Positions 41,054 through 49,925 of a DNA stretch of 64,000 nucleotides are shown here, piece by piece. Within the stretch, counting starts at the first letter, position 1. Every line of letters begins with the position of its first letter. This stretch comes from Microlunatus endophyticus. Lineage in GTDB: Bacteria > Actinomycetota > Actinomycetes > Propionibacteriales > Propionibacteriaceae. The notes under the pieces are model-generated. The model searched no databases. It was not told where the DNA came from and saw only the letters and a list, made by a program, of their open reading frames with translations. The position numbers and the translations under genes are program-made. The stretch lies in NCBI RefSeq assembly GCF_014646195.1, contig NZ_BMMZ01000004.1, forward strand, positions 186,001 to 250,000, read 5' to 3'.

Positions 41054-44000
41054 ATGATCGATCTTTCGGATGACGCGATCGGCAATCTGGTCGGCTGGAA
41101 TGCGCTCTTCCGTGGTCTGGAGTATCACGAGACCGGTCGGGTGCAGAGCGTCCGATGGTCCCAGGGCCAGACCGTGCTGGACGGCGTCGTCATCGGGACC
41201 CTGCCCAAGCCGTACCGGGTCAACATCCTCTTCTCCGGTGGCGATCCGACCCGTCCGGTGGTCGGGGTGTGTTCGTGCGCGGTGCATCTGAATTGCAAGC
41301 ATGTCGCCGCGACCCTGATCAGTGCGCGACAGCCGAACCTGGTCGCCGAGGACGCACCGGCTTCCTGGGAGCGGATGCTGGATCCGTTGGTCCAGCGGCA
41401 CGGTCAGGAGAACCAGCTGGCGCTGCAGCTGGAATTCCGGCCGCGCGAGCACGAGACCTTACGCGGGCGCCCGCTGGGCATCGGTCGCAGCGGGCGTTGG
41501 GTCCGCGGCGATACTGGCTGGCACCTGTTCAGCCCCGCCGTGCCGTCCTACGAATACGACCAGACCCAGCATCAGGTGCTGTCGGCGATCCGCGCGCTCG
41601 GCCGTGACCAGTGGGCCAATCAGCACGGTTGGAAACGGCTCGACGACGTCTCCAGTACGGCGCTGTGGGCGTTGTTGCGCGACGCCACACAGGCGGGGAT
41701 CACGATACTGGGCGACGGCGCCGACGATCCGGTGATCCTGGACGACGAGCCGGCGCGGGTGCATCTCGAGGCCCATCGCGACGACCAGGAGTTGATCTTC
41801 GTGCCGACCCTCACGGTCGGCGACCGGGAGATCGATCTCAGTACGGTCGTGGTGGTCGGTGTGCCGCAACAACTGGTCGTACGCCGCGATGACCAGTCCA
41901 CGCTGCGGATCGGCATGCTGGAGCACGCCCTGACACCCGCGATGTCACGGTTGATCATGATCGGCCAGCGGGTCGTGGTGCCGGTCGCCGACGAGCAGCG
42001 GTTCCTGAACGACTACTTCCCGCAGTTGCGCTCCAACATCAGCGTTCGTTCCCGTGACCACAGCTTCAACCCGCCGGCTCCGCGGGTTCCGCAGCTGGCG
42101 CTGGAATTGCGGCCGAAGTCCGATCATCAGATGGAGTTGCGCTGGGACTGGTGGTATCGCAATTCCGACGACGATCCGGGCCAGCGGCATTCGCTGCTGG
42201 TCGGCCCAGGGGAGGGCGATCGTGATCTTGTCGCGGAGCAGCAGATCCTGAACCGGCTGGATCTCAAGCGGTTTGACGTGCTGCTGGACAAAACGGTGTC
42301 GCGATCCTTGCTCCCACGCAATCTGCTGCGGACCGATGGCATGATCATCTTCATGACCGAGGTACTGCCGCGGCTGGAGGGCGAACCAGGGCTGGTGATC
42401 ATCTACGACGGCGAGCTGCCGGAGTATCGGGAGGCCCAGCGGCCGCCGTTGATCAAGGTCCGCAACGACGACATCCGCGGCGAGCGGGACTGGTTCGAGT
42501 TGTCGGTGACCATCGAGGTCGATGGCGAGAAGGTGCAGTTCACCGAGTTGTTCAAGGCGCTGGCCAAGGGCACCGGGATGATGATCCTGCCCAGCGGTAA
42601 ATACTTCCGGCTCGACAAGCCGGAATTCAAACAGCTGCAGGAGTTGATCGAGGAAGCCAAGGCGATCGGCGAGCCGACGGCCGACGGGGTCCGGATCAGC
42701 CGTTACCAGGTCGACTGGTGGGACGATCTGGAACGGCTCGGAGTCGACTTCGAGCAGAGCCGCAACTGGCGTCAGATCGTCGCGGGACTGGGCGTCGGGG
42801 CCGAGCTGGACCGGATCCCGATCCCCGACGGTTTCACCGCGGAATTGCGCGACTACCAGCGCGACGGTCTGGACTGGCTGGCGTTCCTCCATGATCACGA
42901 TCTCGGCGGTGTGCTGGCCGACGACATGGGACTGGGCAAGACCCTGCAGACGCTGGCACTGATCTGCCACGCCAAGCAGCAGGCGGGTCCGGACCGGCCC
43001 GTACGCTATCTGGTCGTCGCACCGACCAGCGTGATCAGCAACTGGGCTGCCGAGGCGGCACGCTTCGCTCCGGACCTCAAGGTCGCAGTGATCACCGAGA
43101 CGCAGAAGAAGTCCGGCAAACAACTGCGGGAGCTGGTCGCACAGGCGGATCTGGTGTTGACCTCGTACACGCTGCTCCGGATCGACTTCGAGAGCTACAC
43201 GAGGGTGCCCTGGTCGGGGCTGATCCTGGACGAGGCACAGTTCGTCAAGAACCACCGGTCCCAGGCCTACACCTGCGTCCGGATGTTGGAGGTGCCGTTC
43301 AAGCTCGCGATCACCGGCACTCCGATGGAGAACAACCTGATGGAGCTGTGGTCGATGTTCTCGATCACAGCGCCCGGTCTCTTCAGCGGGCCGACCGATT
43401 TCCGTGACGAGTACGCCAAGCCGATCGAGAAGGGCGAGTCGCAGCTGCTGCTGGAACGGCTGCGGCGCCGGATCCGGCCGTTCATGCTGCGGCGGACCAA
43501 GGAACAAGTGGCTTCCGAGCTGCCGCCGCGGCAGGAGCAGGTGATCGCGCTTGACCTGCTGCCCAAGCATCGGCGCGTCTACCAGACCCACCTGCACCGC
43601 GAACGGCAGAAGATTCTCGGCCTGCTGGATGATCTTGAAGCAAACCGGTTCGAGGTGTTCCGGTCGCTGACGCTGCTCCGCCAGCTCAGTCTGGACGCAT
43701 CGCTGCACGATGATCAGTACGCCGACGTGCCGAGCACCAAGCTCGAGGCGTTGGGCGATCTGGTGGACGAGATCCTCGCCGAGCAGCACCGGGTGCTGAT
43801 CTTCAGCCAGTTCACCACCTTCTTGGGCAAGGTCGGCGACTTGCTCTCTGCGCGCGAGGTGCCGTACGCCTACCTCGACGGCCGGACGAAGAACCGCGGC
43901 AAGGTGATCGAGGAGTTCAAGTCCGGCGAGGCGCCGGTGTTCCTGATCAGCCTGAAGGCCGGTGGTTTCGGGCTCAACCTCACCGAAGCCGACTACTGCA

Positions 44001-44236
44001 TTCTGCTCGACCCGTGGTGGAATCCCGCGTCCGAGCAGCAGGCCATCGACCGGATCCATCGGATCGGCCAGACCAAGAATGTGATGGTCTACCGGCTGGT
44101 TGCCAAGGACACGATCGAGGAGAAGGTGATGGCCCTTAAGGAGGACAAGGCGAAACTCTTCGCCAGCGTGATGAACGGGGGGACGGCGGCCAGCAGCAAG
44201 CTCACCGCGGGCGAGATCCGCGAGTTGATCGCCTGA
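41054..44236 (+). CDS. SWIM-finger SNF2-family DNA helicase/translocase
   Basis: Encodes 1060 residues. A SWIM zinc finger CSCAVHLNCKH sits at 73-83. A long middle region (~130-580) precedes the SNF2 ATPase: DDMGLGKTLQTLAL (Walker A, K629), DEAQ box (D726), and in the helicase-C half KAGGFGLNLTEADYCILLDPWWNP and IDRIHRIGQTKNVMVYRL (arginine-finger motif VI). It translocates on double-stranded DNA, possibly in repair or transcription restart. The ATG at 41054 has GGGGAG nearby; TAGGCT at 41008 resembles a -10 box. Such stand-alone SWIM-SNF2 proteins are common in actinobacteria. There are no defence-system partners beside it. Confidence 0.93.
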   Translation: MIDLSDDAIGNLVGWNALFRGLEYHETGRVQSVRWSQGQTVLDGVVIGTLPKPYRVNILFSGGDPTRPVVGVCSCAVHLNCKHVAATLISARQPNLVAEDAPASWERMLDPLVQRHGQENQLALQLEFRPREHETLRGRPLGIGRSGRWVRGDTGWHLFSPAVPSYEYDQTQHQVLSAIRALGRDQWANQHGWKRLDDVSSTALWALLRDATQAGITILGDGADDPVILDDEPARVHLEAHRDDQELIFVPTLTVGDREIDLSTVVVVGVPQQLVVRRDDQSTLRIGMLEHALTPAMSRLIMIGQRVVVPVADEQRFLNDYFPQLRSNISVRSRDHSFNPPAPRVPQLALELRPKSDHQMELRWDWWYRNSDDDPGQRHSLLVGPGEGDRDLVAEQQILNRLDLKRFDVLLDKTVSRSLLPRNLLRTDGMIIFMTEVLPRLEGEPGLVIIYDGELPEYREAQRPPLIKVRNDDIRGERDWFELSVTIEVDGEKVQFTELFKALAKGTGMMILPSGKYFRLDKPEFKQLQELIEEAKAIGEPTADGVRISRYQVDWWDDLERLGVDFEQSRNWRQIVAGLGVGAELDRIPIPDGFTAELRDYQRDGLDWLAFLHDHDLGGVLADDMGLGKTLQTLALICHAKQQAGPDRPVRYLVVAPTSVISNWAAEAARFAPDLKVAVITETQKKSGKQLRELVAQADLVLTSYTLLRIDFESYTRVPWSGLILDEAQFVKNHRSQAYTCVRMLEVPFKLAITGTPMENNLMELWSMFSITAPGLFSGPTDFRDEYAKPIEKGESQLLLERLRRRIRPFMLRRTKEQVASELPPRQEQVIALDLLPKHRRVYQTHLHRERQKILGLLDDLEANRFEVFRSLTLLRQLSLDASLHDDQYADVPSTKLEALGDLVDEILAEQHRVLIFSQFTTFLGKVGDLLSAREVPYAYLDGRTKNRGKVIEEFKSGEAPVFLISLKAGGFGLNLTEADYCILLDPWWNPASEQQAIDRIHRIGQTKNVMVYRLVAKDTIEEKVMALKEDKAKLFASVMNGGTAASSKLTAGEIRELIA

Positions 44237-44637
44237 CCGTCATCTCCCGAGGGGACCGGTCGCTCGCGGACGGCGTGCGACCGGCGCGCACCGCAGGCGT
44301 ACGGGCGTTGGTCCGGCGACTGAGCGAGTCACCGCCAGCAGTAGCCAGCGGAGCGGCCTCGAAGCATCGAGGTAGTTCGGTCTGCGGTGCCAGCGGCAGG
44401 TATTTCGGGTCGGCGCTCGCGTTGCGGAGGACGCCGTACCTCGGCGGCTCAGTCGATCTATCGACGTAGCGTTGCTGGGAGGCACCGAACTCGAGTCCGT
44501 TTTGCACCAGCAACTTTCAGCCGTCAGGCCGCTGACGTCGGCCACCGTCGCACTGGTCACGGAGGCTTTTCATACGGTTCACATCCTGCTGGACCGAACA
44601 TTCGGAGTCCGGCAACCAAGTTGGTCATAATCGAGAC
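44237..44637. other. Gap between the helicase gene and proA, with a leaderless proA promoter
   Basis: About 400 bases without a supported gene; several short open frames lack ribosome sites and family resemblance. The right end carries CATAAT (44626-44631) six bases before the proA GTG, the spacing of a leaderless promoter. The left end was probably the boundary of the block inserted between proB and proA. Confidence 0.5.
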
Positions 44638-45969
44638 GTGACACAAGACCGCGGTCCGAGCACGTCAGAGCTAGCCGCTCGTACCTCCTGCGATTCACAC
44701 CAGGCTCCAACCGGGCAGCACACGGTCTCGGAGCAGGCGGCCCGGGCACGCCGCGCGGCCCGCATCCTCGCCCGGGCCAACCGGGGCGCCAAGGACAACG
44801 CGCTGCACGAGATGGCGGACGCTGTCGACGACGCAGTACGGCAGATCCTCACGGCCAACGCCGAGGACGTCGCAGCAGCTGAGCAGGGTGGTACCTCTGA
44901 GGCGCTGGTCGACCGACTTCGGCTCACCGAGGAACGGGTCGCGGGGATGACCGCGGGCCTGCGTTCCCTGGCGGGCTTGCCGGATCCGGTCGGCGATGTC
45001 GTGCGTGGGTGGACCAATCCCAATGGGGTTCAGGTCCGCCAGGTCCGGGTCCCGCTCGGAGTCGTCGGGATCATCTATGAGGCCCGTCCCAACGTGACGG
45101 CCGACGCGGCGGGTATCTGCCTCAAGTCCGGAAACGCCGCTCTGCTGCGGGGATCGTCGTCGGCGACCCATTCGAACGCGGCGATCACCGAGGCGCTGCG
45201 TCGGGGCCTCACCCAAGCCGGGCTGCCGGCCGACTCGGTCCAACTCGTACGAGGCCCGCGTTCGGTCACCGACGAGCTGATGGCCGCTCGTGGCCAGGTC
45301 GATGTTTTGATCCCGCGGGGCGGGGCCGGGCTGATCAGCCATGTGGTCGCCAACAGCCAGGTGCCGGTGATCGAGACCGGTGTCGGCAACTGCCATCTGT
45401 ACGTCGATGCGGATGCCGACCTCAGCATGGCCATCGACATCCTGCTCAACGCCAAGACGCAGCGCCCGAGTGTCTGCAACGCGGTCGAGACTCTGCTGGT
45501 GCACCGCGAGATCGCCGAGGATTTCGTGCCCGAGGCGCTCAAACAGCTCGCGGACGCCGGTGTGACCGTTCACGGCGACGCTCTGGTCGCGATCCACGCG
45601 AGCCCGGCAACGCCGGTCGTGCCGGCGACCGACGAGGATTTCGCGACCGAGTACAACTCGCTCGACATCGCGGTCGCCGAGGTCGACTCCCTCGACCAGG
45701 CGATCGCCCACATCCGTCGCTACGGGACGGGTCACAGCGAGACGATCATCACCGACTCGCAGCCGGCGGCCCAGCGGTTCGTGGCCGAAATCGACGCGGC
45801 TGCGGTCCTGGTGAATGCGTCCAGCCGGTTTGTCGACGGCGGCGAATTCGGATTCGGCGCCGAGATCGGCATCTCGACCCAGAAGCTGCACGCCCGGGGC
45901 CCGATGGCCCTGCCGGAGATGACCACCACGAAGTACGTGGTCACCGGTTCGGGCCAGACCAGGGCGTGA
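44638..45969 (+). CDS. proA: Glutamate-5-semialdehyde dehydrogenase
   Basis: Encodes 443 residues, with an N-terminal extension of ~30 residues relative to the usual start. It has the [20 protein letters not shown] segment, [16 protein letters not shown], the catalytic Cys region ([15 protein letters not shown]) and [16 protein letters not shown] at the end. It reduces gamma-glutamyl phosphate to the semialdehyde in proline synthesis, with ProB. Here it has its own promoter because proB is 19.5 kb upstream. Confidence 0.96.
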   Translation: MTQDRGPSTSELAARTSCDSHQAPTGQHTVSEQAARARRAARILARANRGAKDNALHEMADAVDDAVRQILTANAEDVAAAEQGGTSEALVDRLRLTEERVAGMTAGLRSLAGLPDPVGDVVRGWTNPNGVQVRQVRVPLGVVGIIYEARPNVTADAAGICLKSGNAALLRGSSSATHSNAAITEALRRGLTQAGLPADSVQLVRGPRSVTDELMAARGQVDVLIPRGGAGLISHVVANSQVPVIETGVGNCHLYVDADADLSMAIDILLNAKTQRPSVCNAVETLLVHREIAEDFVPEALKQLADAGVTVHGDALVAIHASPATPVVPATDEDFATEYNSLDIAVAEVDSLDQAIAHIRRYGTGHSETIITDSQPAAQRFVAEIDAAAVLVNASSRFVDGGEFGFGAEIGISTQKLHARGPMALPEMTTTKYVVTGSGQTRA

Positions 45970-45986
45970 GGATAAACTCGCTTTTC

Positions 45987-46130
45987 ATGACGCATGCCCT
46001 GCAGCTCGTGGCGCTGGAGACGCACAACCTGCCTGTCCCGGCGATCATCTTCGGACTGATCGCCTTCCTCTGTCTGCTGTCGATGATGGCGATCGTGTTG
46101 TCGATCGGTAAAGGTCGCCCGCACAGCTGA
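45987..46130 (+). CDS. Small single-pass membrane protein (47 aa)
   Basis: A 47-residue frame, MTHALQLVALETHNLPVPAI, then a hydrophobic helix (IFGLIAFLCLLSMMAIVLSI) and a basic end GKGRPHS. Similar tiny proteins stand between proA and nadD in other actinobacteria, which argues that it is real. TAAACT eight bases before the ATG could be the -10 box of a leaderless transcript. Function unknown. Confidence 0.78.
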   Translation: MTHALQLVALETHNLPVPAIIFGLIAFLCLLSMMAIVLSIGKGRPHS

Positions 46131-46157
46131 CATCCGCTGTGAGGCGAGGAAGACCGA

Positions 46158-46183
46158 GTGACTGAACGAAGTGACTGAACGAA
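46158..46183 (+). repeat. Tandem 13 bp duplication at the nadD start (GTGACTGAACGAA twice)
   Basis: Two exact adjacent copies. Each begins with a GTG codon. The first, nearest the GAGGAAG site, opens a six-codon frame that hits TGA at 46176-46178; only the second is in frame with nadD. Confidence 0.9.
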
Positions 46184-46917
46184 CTGCCGGACTGGCACGT
46201 ACCCGCCGATTTCGATCGGGGCGCCGTTACCGTCTGGGCGTGATGGGTGGCACTTTCGACCCGATCCACCACGGCCACCTGGTGGCCGCCAGCGAGGTGG
46301 CCAGCCGGTTTGCTCTGGACGAGGTCGTGTTCGTCCCGACCGGGCGTCCCTGGCAGAAGGAGGACAAAGAGGTCTCCGAGCCCGAGGACCGTTATCTGAT
46401 GACGGTCATCGCGACGGCCTCGAATCCCCGCTTTACGGTCAGCCGGATCGACATCGACCGTCCCGGCCCGACCTACACGATCGACACCTTGCATGACTTG
46501 CGCACCGAACGCGGCGACGATGTCGACTTCTACTTCATCACCGGTGCGGACGCGCTCTCGCAGATCCTCACCTGGCGCGGTGTCGAGGAACTCTTCGACC
46601 TGGCCCACTTCGTGGGCGTCACCCGTCCCGGGCACGAGCTCACCGAACCGCCGATCGGTCAGGTGCCGGACGGCCAGCTGACCCTGATGGAGGTGCCAGC
46701 CCTGTCGATCTCGTCGACCGCCTGCCGGGTGCGCGTCGCTGCAGGAGAGCCGATCTGGTATCTCGTACCGGACGGCATCGTGCAATACATCGCCAAGCGC
46801 GGCCTCTACCAGCATGACGACGATCGTCAACAGTTCGAAGGCCACAGCGGCGCGGGTACGCTTCCGGCAAACCGGCTACCGGATATCGGCAAGTTCTTCG
46901 ACGATCCGTACCAGTAA
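46171..46917 (+). CDS. nadD: Nicotinate-nucleotide adenylyltransferase
   Basis: Up to 248 residues. It has the nucleotidyltransferase start [17 protein letters not shown] (HxGH site), [10 protein letters not shown] and the [21 protein letters not shown] end motif. It makes deamido-NAD from nicotinate mononucleotide and ATP. The GTG at 46171 is in frame but more than 20 bases from the ribosome site because of the 13 bp duplication; GTG 46240 (VMGGTF) would give a trimmed enzyme. A C-terminal tail of ~25 residues exceeds the family norm and overlaps possible rsfS upstream sequence. Confidence 0.94.
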   Translation: MTERTAGLARTRRFRSGRRYRLGVMGGTFDPIHHGHLVAASEVASRFALDEVVFVPTGRPWQKEDKEVSEPEDRYLMTVIATASNPRFTVSRIDIDRPGPTYTIDTLHDLRTERGDDVDFYFITGADALSQILTWRGVEELFDLAHFVGVTRPGHELTEPPIGQVPDGQLTLMEVPALSISSTACRVRVAAGEPIWYLVPDGIVQYIAKRGLYQHDDDRQQFEGHSGAGTLPANRLPDIGKFFDDPYQ

Positions 46918-46975
46918 TCCTGATGACACGAATCCTGATGACGCCAATCCTGACGAAGGGGACATCCTGACTGCC
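46916..46975 (+). repeat. Degenerate 15 bp tandem units at the nadD/rsfS junction
   Basis: AATCCTGATGACACG, AATCCTGATGACGCC, AATCCTGACGAAGGG and the related GACATCCTGACTGCC stand in a row, all in the rsfS reading phase ([20 protein letters not shown]). The nadD stop falls in the first unit and the probable rsfS start in the last. Confidence 0.85.
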
Positions 46976-47335
46976 ACCGAACGGGCGCTGGAGCTCACAC
47001 GCGCCGCCGCCGAGGCGGCCGCCGACAAACTCGGCACCAACATCGTTGCGTACGACGTGTCCGAGCAGCTGGCGATCACCGACGTCTTCCTGGTCATCAG
47101 TGCGAGCAACGAACGCCAGGTCGCATCGATCGTCGACGGCGTCGAGGAGAAGCTTCGCGAACTGGATGCCAAGCCGGTCCGCCGCGAGGGGGAGCGGGAA
47201 GGACGCTGGGTGCTACTGGACTATCTCGATGTCGTCGTGCACGTTCAGCACGTCGAGGAGCGGACGTTCTATGCACTGGAACGGCTCTGGCACGACTGCC
47301 CGGAGATCGAGCTCGACATCGACGAGGCCCGATGA
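46967..47335 (+). CDS. rsfS: Ribosome silencing factor RsfS with a probable CTG start
   Basis: Encodes 122 residues if initiation is at CTG 46967. The family core is complete: TATERALELTRAAAEAAADKL, NIVAYDVSEQLAITDVFLVISASNERQV, EGRWVLLDYLDVVVHVQH, FYALERLW. It binds uL14 and blocks subunit joining in starvation. Family proteins begin M-T-A-T here, but the codon before ACT is CTG. The only in-frame ATG upstream is 46814, inside nadD, which would add 51 unrelated residues. AAGGGGA lies five bases before the CTG. A 15-codon frame from ATG 46923 ends in a TGA that overlaps the CTG (CTGA). Confidence 0.85.
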   Translation: MTATERALELTRAAAEAAADKLGTNIVAYDVSEQLAITDVFLVISASNERQVASIVDGVEEKLRELDAKPVRREGEREGRWVLLDYLDVVVHVQHVEERTFYALERLWHDCPEIELDIDEAR

Positions 47336-47967
47336 CCGCCCGCCGGGTGATCGTCTGGCGGCACGGACGTACGTCCTGGAACGCGACCGGTCGCTACCAG
47401 GGCCAGGCCGACATCCCGCTCGATGATCTTGGACTGCAACAGGCCTCGGCCGCTGCCCAGGTGATCAAGGAGCTGAAGCCGGTCGCGATCTACAGCAGCG
47501 ATCTGTCGCGGGCCGCGCAGACGTCGCAGGCGCTCGCTGACCTGACCGGGCTGGAGATCAACTACGACCGGCGGCTGCGGGAGATCAGCGTCGGCAGCTG
47601 GGAGGGCCTGACCCACGACGAGGCCGCACAGGTCGATCCCGGACTGGTCGCGGCGGTCGACGCAGGGGAGGACGTACGACGTTCGCTGACCGGTGAGACC
47701 AGCGGCGAGGTCGCCCGCCGGGCGGCGGCAGCCTTCGTCGACATCATCCACGCCATCGACGATGATGCGACCGTCGTGATCACCATGCACGGGACTGCCG
47801 GCCGCGTCGGCATCGGTCAGTTCCTCGGATTGGACTGGGACCGGCTCGGCAGCCTGCGCAACTGTGCGTGGGTGGTCCTGGAGCGCCATCCTCGTGGTCA
47901 TTGGTTCATCGGCGCCTACAACGCGCATGCCGAGTTCGTCGTACCGGATGACGACCGGGTCGCCTGA
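47332..47967 (+). CDS. Histidine phosphatase family protein
   Basis: Encodes 211 residues. It has the RHGRTSWN phosphohistidine loop at ~10-17, SSDLSRAAQTSQAL and the second catalytic histidine in VITMHGTAGR. Its position directly after rsfS (ATGA overlap) is that of the glucosyl-3-phosphoglycerate phosphatase type in other actinobacteria; the substrate is inferred only from that position. It ends exactly where the convergent SGNH pseudogene ends. Confidence 0.9.
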   Translation: MTARRVIVWRHGRTSWNATGRYQGQADIPLDDLGLQQASAAAQVIKELKPVAIYSSDLSRAAQTSQALADLTGLEINYDRRLREISVGSWEGLTHDEAAQVDPGLVAAVDAGEDVRRSLTGETSGEVARRAAAAFVDIIHAIDDDATVVITMHGTAGRVGIGQFLGLDWDRLGSLRNCAWVVLERHPRGHWFIGAYNAHAEFVVPDDDRVA

Positions 47968-48406
47968 CTATCCGAAGATCTTCCGGACCTCCGCTGCCAG
48001 TGCGACACCCAGATCACGGTTGTTGTCCGGAGTGAAGTGCACCCCGTCCACGCCGTCGGTGCTGATCACCGAGCCGGCGTCGAAGAAGTGGGAGCGCCGG
48101 TGAACGCCGCCAGCGCGCGATAGATCCGCGGCAGTTCCCGTGACCTCTCCTGGGCGCCGGCGAAGATCTCGGTGAACCGGGGATCGGCGAGATCGGCAAC
48201 CGGAGGCGGGGAGACCAGCAGCTGTGGCGCGGGCACTGAGACCTTCCTCGACGATCTCGAAGTCGCTGCCCAACTCCGTTCGCCAGCACTCCGGTCCAGC
48301 GCTCGTCCGGGCCGTAGCGATAGCTCGGTGCGGCACCGGCCACCGGCACCCAGCCCCAAGTCAGCGAATCGCCGAAACACATGATCCTGGTGGTCCCTGC
48401 TGGCAT
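47968..48406 (-). pseudogene. SGNH/GDSL hydrolase (arylesterase-like), decayed
   Basis: The pieces are all recognisable but lie in different frames. Start MPAGTTRIMCFGDSLTWGW … ERWTGVLA is in one frame; TELGSDFEIVEEGLSARAT in a second; QLLVSPPPVADLADPRFTEI … RIYRALAAFTGA in a third; FDAGSVISTDGVDGVHF … LAAEVRKIFG, with the catalytic Asp-x-x-His region, back in the second. About 80 residues after GLSARAT are missing, including the GTND block. So there are several frameshifts and one internal deletion. Intact members are ~215 residues and hydrolyse esters. Confidence 0.88.
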
Positions 48407-48466
48407 CCTGTTCCTCCTCGAACACCGAGTGGTCCTGCCGATTTCGTTTCACCGGGCTCGGCACGC

Positions 48467-48472
48467 TAGTAT
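48467..48472 (+). promoter_or_regulatory. Possible -10 box (TAGTAT) upstream of tRNA-Ala
   Basis: TAGTAT ends 49 bases before the tRNA. The -35 side is weak (TTTCAC with a short spacer). A TTGACG at 48496 is too close to the tRNA to be its -35. Confidence 0.3.
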
Positions 48473-48521
48473 CGCATCCGCTGTTCACGCAGGGTTTGAC
48501 GCTCTGCGAGAGCTGCGATGA

Positions 48522-48594
48522 GGGGCTATGGCGCAGTTGGTAGCGCGTTTCCATGGCATGGAAAAGGTCAGGGGTTCGAATCCCCTTAGCTCCA
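48522..48594 (+). tRNA. tRNA-Ala (anticodon GGC)
   Basis: 73 bases fold as a tRNA. The acceptor stem GGGGCTA pairs with TAGCTCC (one G-T pair). The anticodon stem TTTCC/GGAAA encloses ATGGCAT with anticodon GGC, and the T arm is AGGGGTTCGAATCCCCT. The CCA end is not encoded. It is followed by CTTTTG. Decayed genes lie on both sides. Confidence 0.95.
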
Positions 48595-48604
48595 CTTTTG
48601 TGAT

Positions 48605-48796
48605 GAGTCGGGTCATCGCTGATCGGCGGTTGGTGGCCGATGTGCCACGCTGCCAGATGCACCACGGCGACGCAGTCCTCGACGGTTGCTCGGACATCGG
48701 TGTACGTTCGGGTGTCGCAGCGGACGAGATCGCCGGAGGCCGGGAATGCGTCGGGATCGGGCGGCCTCCTAATCCGGAGGCTCCGGTGATCAACAC
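48605..48796 (-). pseudogene. NAD-dependent epimerase/dehydratase remnant
   Basis: Reading leftwards, VLITGASGLGG (Rossmann glycine motif of the NAD-binding fold) is followed, after a frame change and missing sequence, by DVRATVEDCVAVVHLAAWHI, the conserved fourth-strand motif of sugar epimerases. It stops beside the tRNA. Only about 60 of ~300 codons remain, in two frames. The stretch 48797-49016 to its right holds nothing else I can recognise. Confidence 0.7.
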
Positions 48797-49016
48797 TCGG
48801 GTCAGGTGTGTCCTTTCAGCAATCAGGTGCAGAACCACGTCGTGACGGACTCATCCAGCCCGGTCCGGCCTCGACGTCTCGAACGTAGGTGAGCGTTACC
48901 GTTCCCGTGCCGCACGGCCCCGCCGCCGCCGATGACCTCGGTGGACGTAGGAATCTCCTAGCGGACTAACAGGTTCAGCCCACGGGCCTGACAAGGTATC
49001 AAGCCAGCCTTGTCGC

Positions 49017-49925
49017 ATGACATCGCCTACCATGCCAACTCGTGGAGCCTTGCCGAGTGCACTGACAATCGGTTCATCGGATCGCGCTGTGCCCGTTGTG
49101 GATATCGTGATTCCGGTCTACAACGAGGAAGCGGCGTTGGAGTCCAGCGTCCGCCGGGTGTGTGCCTGTGCTGAGGAGGTCCTGCCCGTTGGTTGGCGGG
49201 TGACGATCGCCGACAACGCCAGCACGGACAGCACCCAGTCGATCGGCGAACATCTGGCCAGCGAGATCGAACCCGTTCGGTATCTGCGTCTTGATCAAAA
49301 GGGACGCGGTCGGGCTCTGCGGACCGCTTGGCTGTCGTCGGAATCGTTGGTGCTCGTCTACATGGACGTCGATCTGTCGACCGACCTGAGGGCGCTGTTG
49401 CCGTTGGTCGCTCCGCTGTTGACCGGGCACTCGGCGATCGCCGTCGGTAGCCGGTTGAGGCGCGGTGCTCGCGTGGTTCGCGGTCCGAAGCGCGAATACA
49501 TCTCCCGGATCTACAACCGACTGCTCCGGGTCTCGCTGCGGGTCGGCTTCAGCGACGCCCAGTGTGGGTTCAAGGCGATTCGACGTGACGTTGCCCGTCA
49601 GATGCTGCCATCGGTCGCGGATCAGGGTTGGTTCTTCGACACCGAGTTGTTGGTCCTCGCCGAGCGGCTCGGTCTGCGCATCTACGAGGTTCCGGTCGAC
49701 TGGACGGACGACCCCGACAGCAGAGTCCACGTGGTCGACACGGCGATGAAGGATCTGCAAGGCATGTGGCGGATCCGTAACCGCCGGACGCAGGTCGACT
49801 ATTTCCGGCGATCCGTTGCAGAGATGGAGGAACCAGCGTCGGCGCCGCCGGCTGGTGACGCTATCCCCGCCGGGCGTGATCATCGCGGCTCGGCTGCTTT
49901 GGACACCTTCGGAGAGGCGGCATGA
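49017..49925 (+). CDS. Family 2 glycosyltransferase (dolichol-phosphate-mannose-synthase-like)
   Basis: Encodes 302 residues. The GT-A fold starts at ~27 (VDIVIPVYNEEAALESSV), with ADNASTDSTQS, the metal-binding YMDVDLSTDL and CGFKAIRRDVARQMLP near the active site. It has no membrane anchor, unlike full dolichol-phosphate synthases. It probably charges a polyprenyl phosphate with a sugar on the inner membrane face for the GT39 enzyme encoded next (ATGA overlap), a YkcC/YkcB-like pair. Confidence 0.9.
   Translation: MTSPTMPTRGALPSALTIGSSDRAVPVVDIVIPVYNEEAALESSVRRVCACAEEVLPVGWRVTIADNASTDSTQSIGEHLASEIEPVRYLRLDQKGRGRALRTAWLSSESLVLVYMDVDLSTDLRALLPLVAPLLTGHSAIAVGSRLRRGARVVRGPKREYISRIYNRLLRVSLRVGFSDAQCGFKAIRRDVARQMLPSVADQGWFFDTELLVLAERLGLRIYEVPVDWTDDPDSRVHVVDTAMKDLQGMWRIRNRRTQVDYFRRSVAEMEEPASAPPAGDAIPAGRDHRGSAALDTFGEAA

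Noticed and set aside
41945..44059. A 704-codon open frame antisense to the SNF2 helicase
   Set aside because: Mirror of the helicase codon pattern; no ribosome site or known motifs.
41054..44236. Phage-defence system built on the SNF2 helicase
   Set aside because: Neighbours are ogt and proA; no methylase, nuclease or other DISARM-like partners.
44237..44637. Short ORFs between helicase and proA
   Set aside because: No ribosome site, no recognisable family and atypical residue use.
48522..48796. Genomic island integrated at tRNA-Ala
   Set aside because: No integrase and no repeat of the tRNA 3' end seen within the window, so only decay can be claimed.
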